A DNA stretch of 60,574 nucleotides from Chlamydia trachomatis (lineage in GTDB: Bacteria; Chlamydiota; Chlamydiia; Chlamydiales; Rhabdochlamydiaceae), in assembly GCA_945898205.1 (NCBI GenBank), contig CAMDHO010000007.1, positions 1 through 60,574 of the forward strand, in the 5' to 3' direction. Of the stretch, positions 57,613 through 60,574 are shown piece after piece. A model generated the notes under the pieces. The model made no database searches, was not told the DNA's origin, and was given only the letters and a program-made list of their open reading frames with translations. Each line of letters begins with the position of its first letter. The stretch's first letter is position 1. The translations under genes and the position numbers were made by a program.

Positions 57613-57650
57613 CAGATCACTAAAACTAATTTTATTGATTTAGTGATCTG
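57613..57650. terminator. Hairpin after menH
   Basis: cagatcactaaa (57613-57624) pairs exactly with tttagtgatctg (57639-57650), a 12-bp stem. There is no T-tract on the plus strand, so termination is uncertain. Confidence 0.55.
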
Positions 57651-57674
57651 AAAGTTGTAATCTAGAATTATTAT

Positions 57675-58127
57675 AGAGGGAGAGACTAGACGTTTCATGG
57701 TAGACAAAAGGAAATAGGCCTTCTCAAAAATTTACTAGATAAAAACATAGCGAGCCTTGTTGTAATTAAAGGCAGGCGCCGTATTGGGAAAAGTCGCCTC
57801 GTAGAAGAGTTCGCTCAAAAAACCGGACTTCGTTTCTTATCTTTTACAGGACTATTTCCAACTAAGAAGACAAAAGCCCAGTCTGAACGGGAAGATTTTA
57901 TTTCCTAAATGGCTGATTTAGATATTGTAGGCGTGGCTGGCAATGACTGGGGGCACATCTTTAGACAACTAGCATTTCACACAAGTCAGGGTCGTGTTCT
58001 GATTTTATTAGATGAAATTTCTTGGATGGGAAGTAAAGACTCTGATTTTTTGGGTAAGTTAAAAAGTGCTTGGGATCTCCATTTTAAAAAGAATCCAGCT
58101 CTTATTCTTGTTTTATGTGGTTCTATA
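57675..58127 (+). pseudogene. Truncated archaeal-type AAA ATPase
   Basis: One frame reads RRFHGRQKEIGLLKNLLDKN, the P-loop VVIKGRRRIGKSRLVEEFA, then a TAA at 57906. The same frame resumes with VGVAGNDWGHIFRQLAF, Walker B GRVLILLDEISWMGSKDSDF, and LKSAWDLHFKKNPALILVLC. It stops short after LCGS, where homologues go on with a sensor Ser and a C-terminal nuclease-like half. The break coincides with the start of an IS end at 58123. So the gene has one nonsense codon and was cut by an insertion. Confidence 0.82.
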
Positions 58128-58149
58128 CTTTAGAGCGTTGAGTTTTTTC
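58123..58149. mobile_element. Solitary IS630-type end (IR copy 1)
   Basis: This 27-bp sequence, beginning ctatactttagagcgttgag, is identical and in the same orientation to 59239-59265 at the left end of the IS630-type element. It forms the breakpoint of the truncated ATPase. No transposase of its own follows. Confidence 0.75.
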
Positions 58150-58380
58150 GTTTTTCATTCAGTCTAGTGCGTAAATACGACGTAATTTAGCTTTTTTGCA
58201 GCTGAATTTTCCGGTGTCACTAAAAAATAAAAGGCTTCAGTCGTAAAACTGAAGCCTTTATTTTGATTGGAGGTGGAGAGACACATTCAGAACTTATATG
58301 TCGGCTTAGTGGCTTCAATAATGAGGGGACATACTCACCATTCGAAATTTAGGTTGCGAAGTTCTGTCTATGAGGTCTAA
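58150..58380. other. Spacer between IS end and hypothetical gene
   Basis: No gene supported. Contains the terminator at 58230-58259. The rest shows nothing identifiable. Confidence 0.4.
58230..58263. terminator. Strong terminator hairpin
   Basis: aaaggcttcagt (58230-58241) pairs exactly with actgaagccttt (58248-58259) around a 6-nt loop. ATTTT follows on the plus strand, and TTATTTTTTAG follows on the minus strand, so it may serve both directions. Confidence 0.8.
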
Positions 58381-58788
58381 TTAAAAGACCCATATCGTCG
58401 CCGCATTGATCCCTGCTACATGACGTTCCCAGTCTTTTGCTAAACTGCTGTGATCATATAGATAAAGAGTGATATTGCCAAGAATTGGCCACATTGCAGT
58501 CGATCCTCGTATCATGTTTGCTCTTCCTCGAACATACAAAGAAGTGCCATTGTCAATACTGGAACCTCCAGAGGGATGCGAATAGAAATCGACGAAAGAG
58601 ACTACATCTTTTATAGGAGCAGCAACTGTTTGTAGCATTCCAAAAGCTAGTCTTGCAACGCCGGACGCGATGCTTACCATCGGTATATAATCTAAAAACT
58701 CTAACCCAAATGAGCACAAATTGTTATCTAAACGATCAGAATTTGTAAAACCTACTGAAGAAATGCTCATGAATTTATCCTTATTCAA
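58381..58788 (-). CDS. Small hypothetical chlamydial-looking protein
   Basis: Up to 135 residues. The N-terminus is polar (MSISSVGFTNSDRLDNN from the second Met), then a hydrophobic stretch YIPMVSIASGVARLAFGMLQ, and near the end RGRANMIRGSTAMWPILGNI with TLYLYD. The VSIASGVARL plus R-G-x-x-AMxPILGN-x-x-LYLYD arrangement reminds me of a family of small proteins in environmental chlamydiae, of unknown function. It is surrounded by mobile debris, yet its frame is intact. AAGGA lies about 10 nt before the ATG at 58788. Confidence 0.55.
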   Translation of the reverse strand: MNKDKFMSISSVGFTNSDRLDNNLCSFGLEFLDYIPMVSIASGVARLAFGMLQTVAAPIKDVVSFVDFYSHPSGGSSIDNGTSLYVRGRANMIRGSTAMWPILGNITLYLYDHSSLAKDWERHVAGINAATIWVF

Positions 58789-58946
58789 GATTTTATAAAG
58801 TTAAATTTTAAGACACAGAATGTGTAAAGAGGAGAGATTGTACTCTTGTTACGATTTTAATAACAATAAATTTGCACGAATTATTGTAATTTTTTTTAAA
58901 TTGTCGCTTTTTTAGTAATCGTAAACTGTTTTGAATTAAATAATAA
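58789..58946. other. AT-rich upstream region
   Basis: No gene. It separates the hypothetical gene at 58381 from the intron and probably holds that gene's promoter. Confidence 0.35.
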
Positions 58947-59238
58947 GTGCGTCACGCAGTGCCATATTAACTAGCTGATGAAAGTTCAGCTGAGAAAGGG
59001 AGACCAACCCATCTCATATCATATCAAGCCTTGGATTCATTTGGGTAACAAAATGGGTGAGTGCAGTAGGCAGAGAGGTCATAGGCCGTGAGCGAAAGCA
59101 TAGTGATTGAGCCTCGAAATATTTTCTTTATGAGAGAGCCGACAGTGTTTATGAACTGGAAGGCAATACCTTAATCTCCGAACCAAGGGATGGAGTTGAG
59201 GTCTCTCTGGGATCTAAGAGCATGGCATGAGACTAAAC
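58947..59238 (+). mobile_element. Group II intron, 5' part (domain I)
   Basis: It opens with GTGCG, the invariant 5' end, and continues with stretches I recognise from bacterial group II introns: ctgatgaaagttcagctgag, gggagaccaaccca, aagccttggattcatttggg, gtcataggccgtgagcgaaa, attgagcctcgaaatatttt, gagagagccgacagtg, aactggaaggcaatacctta and atctccgaaccaagggatgg. It stops at gactaaacct, where the IS630-type element begins. The reverse transcriptase ORF and domains V-VI are not in the window. Cannot splice as it stands. Confidence 0.88.
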
Positions 59239-59284
59239 CTATACTTTAGAGCGTTGAGTTTTTTCATTTTCCTATAAAATCCCT

Positions 59285-60355
59285 CTATGCAACCTTGTCA
59301 TCGTTCTCTATGCGAAACATTTGAAAATTCAATGAGAGCAAACTGCTCAGCTCCTCTTGCCATTCCTCGTTACTTTTCTTTAGAGCATCTAAAATACCCT
59401 CTTGAAATTCTGAAAATTTTTCATAGTATTTGGAATTCAAAGATTTCTTTTTGACGAATTTCCATAATCTTTCAATGATATTGAGATTGGGTGAATAAGG
59501 GGGCAAAAATACAATTTCTATTGATAACTTCTTGGCCATTAATGCGACTAATTCACATTTTTGATATCTAGCATTGTCCATTATTAGGTAAAGGGGTTGT
59601 CCAATATAAAAATCAGCAATTTTCTGTAACTGATCACAAACAGTCTGAGCATTGACATAGGAATCGTTGCAGATAAAATGCAACTGCTTAGAAATTGCAT
59701 TAACAGCTCCTAATACGTTAAATCTTTTTCTCCCGCTGGGAGCTTTTACAAACTTTCTTATAGAAGTCCATAGATAGCCAAGGAAGGGTGCATGCACAAA
59801 ATGAGCTGCATCAACAAATAATACTGTGCATAGTCCCTTCTTTGCCGACTCTAAAAGGGGCTTTAATTTTTCATCTAGAAATTTTTCCTGTTTTTCATGA
59901 TCAGCTTTAGCCGGAATACTTCCTACTTTTCGATAACTCAGCTTTAGAGTGGTCTTCAGGAAATGGCGAACAGCTTTGAGACTTCTTCTTACTCCTGTCA
60001 TCTTTTCTATTCTTGATGCCGCTTCTTTTATCCTAGCCGGAGGATCTTTGATAAATTCTTTTTCTATGGAATCTTCATAATCACTTAAAGCGCTTCTCTT
60101 CCCTTTGTGATTATTTTTTTGAAGAGCTTCAATTCCCCCTTTTTTGTATGCATTCCAATAGTTCCGCACGCTCTGCGCAGTAATGCCTAAAATCAAAGCG
60201 ACAGAAAACAAAAACGACAACAACAGAACTGCAAGGCATTTTCTCTGAACATCGGGATGAGGATGATAGATCGCTTGACGTAGTATTTTTTGGCCTTTTT
60301 TGGAAACAACAAACTTCTTTGTTCTTCCTTTTTTATCTTCTCTGTTTTTTGTCAT
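59285..60355 (-). CDS. IS630-family transposase
   Basis: A 356-residue DDE transposase. The N-terminal HTH region (LILGITAQSVRNYWNAYKKG, GGIEALQKNNHKGKRS) precedes a second helix block and the catalytic core: first Asp in CTVLFVDAAHFVHAPFLGY, second in YLIMDNARYQKCE, and Glu in LPPYSPNLNIIERLWKFVKK. All three acidic residues are present and the frame is open, so it may be active. I use the ATG at 60355 (MTKNREDKKG); a TTG two codons earlier is possible. Confidence 0.9.
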   Translation of the reverse strand: MTKNREDKKGRTKKFVVSKKGQKILRQAIYHPHPDVQRKCLAVLLLSFLFSVALILGITAQSVRNYWNAYKKGGIEALQKNNHKGKRSALSDYEDSIEKEFIKDPPARIKEAASRIEKMTGVRRSLKAVRHFLKTTLKLSYRKVGSIPAKADHEKQEKFLDEKLKPLLESAKKGLCTVLFVDAAHFVHAPFLGYLWTSIRKFVKAPSGRKRFNVLGAVNAISKQLHFICNDSYVNAQTVCDQLQKIADFYIGQPLYLIMDNARYQKCELVALMAKKLSIEIVFLPPYSPNLNIIERLWKFVKKKSLNSKYYEKFSEFQEGILDALKKSNEEWQEELSSLLSLNFQMFRIENDDKVA

Positions 60356-60383
60356 AAGCAACTCGTTGTAAAGTGCTTATGAC
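60351..60383 (-). promoter_or_regulatory. Inverted repeat covering the transposase start
   Basis: gtcataagca (60351-60360) is the exact inverse complement of tgcttatgac (60374-60383). In the mRNA the stem would bury the ATG and first codons of the transposase, a known way for IS elements to limit translation from read-through transcripts. Confidence 0.6.
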
Positions 60384-60474
60384 AATAAAAAACAGGAAGA
60401 AAGTAAAGTAATTATTTTAATATTTTCATAGAGGAAATGCGTTTTTTTTAAGTGACTCAAGACTCTCAACTTCT

Positions 60475-60574
60475 GATTGAAAGGAGAAACCGAGTGTGTT
60501 AGTATTTTTGCATGTGTCCATGGCTCCCTTCTAACCCTCATACTGGTGGTGTAAAAATCCAACCAGCTCAGTAT
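60475..60574. other. Sequence beyond the IS end
   Basis: Probably the continuation of the interrupted group II intron (it contains ttgaaaggagaaaccgagtg), but too short to prove. No gene is supported before the window ends. Confidence 0.35.

Larger units (their letters stand above)
59239..60474 (-). mobile_element. IS630-family insertion sequence in the group II intron
   Basis: The left end starts at ctatacttt (59239), with TA at 59240-59241 fitting the TA target of IS630/Tc1 elements. The right end is imperfect: actcaagactctcaactt (60455-60472) matches the reverse complement of the left end (actcaacgctctaaagta) at about 13 of 18 positions. This gives about 1.23 kb, a normal size. It carries one transposase gene. 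Right boundary is approximate. Confidence 0.75.

Noticed and set aside
60377-60562. 61-codon minus-strand frame at the right end
   Set aside because: It crosses the IS end into presumed intron sequence and has no features of a protein family.

Overview
The window is about 60.6 kb of AT-rich bacterial chromosome that reads as a member of the Chlamydiota outside the Chlamydiaceae. Gene order matches Chlamydia in several blocks: dapF-clpP-glyA; xerC next to an ABC-F ATPase; lon, rnz, tsaB, rpsU and dnaJ close together; DUF721-gyrB-gyrA-tmk-holB followed upstream by mgtE; and an argR-linked amino-acid ABC transporter. A MOMP-like beta-barrel protein, a class III adenylate cyclase, classical men genes, several mobile-element remnants and a group II intron fragment suggest the Simkania/Rhabdochlamydia side of the phylum. 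That placement is inference; no marker was compared. No rRNA, tRNA or CRISPR array was seen.

Layout. 1-1.7 kb is a graveyard: a decayed HTH transposase, a DUF2000-like fragment and a YbaK deacylase gene killed by one in-frame TGA. 2.1-2.6 kb holds a cytidylyltransferase with an apparent signal peptide. 2.8-11.6 kb is core: dapF, clpP, glyA, a zinc-ribbon coiled-coil protein, RNase P RNA, a C45-type amidase, xerC, an ABC-F ATPase and an rRNA/tRNA methyltransferase. 11.7-20 kb holds small lineage-specific proteins, a POT transporter, a SEC-C/TPR protein, a SulP transporter and an adenylate cyclase. 20-27.4 kb is core again: rnz, rhomboid, HldE-like, lon, tsaB, rpsU, dnaJ. 27.8-32.2 kb is accessory: AlbA_2 regulator, site-2 protease, AAA/DUF4143 ATPase. 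32.2-34.9 kb is an arginine-type uptake operon headed by argR, with a readable promoter overlapped by ARG boxes.

35.3-38.0 kb carries a divergent pair (Cys-rich secreted protein and MOMP-like porin) followed by a tandem second copy that lost about 1.15 kb at a 9-bp microhomology and then decayed. 38.2-51 kb is DedA, YaiI, holB-tmk-gyrA-gyrB-DUF721, mgtE, typA and an EamA transporter. 51-53 kb has two paralogous lineage-specific proteins, a two-helix membrane protein and a broken piece of xerC. 53.3-57.6 kb is the overlapping menG-menF-menD-menH operon. 57.7-60.6 kb is mobile debris: a truncated ATPase ending at an IS end, a small chlamydial-looking gene, and the 5' part of a group II intron interrupted by an IS630-type element.

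Working together: dapF and glyA serve peptidoglycan precursors and one-carbon metabolism. argR and its ABC transporter scavenge a basic or polar amino acid, probably arginine, under repression. The men genes supply menaquinone by the isochorismate route rather than the futalosine route of Chlamydia. The strongest candidates for new biology are the exported eukaryote-like cytidylyltransferase, the paralogous 51-53 kb protein pair, and the duplicated surface-protein cassette.
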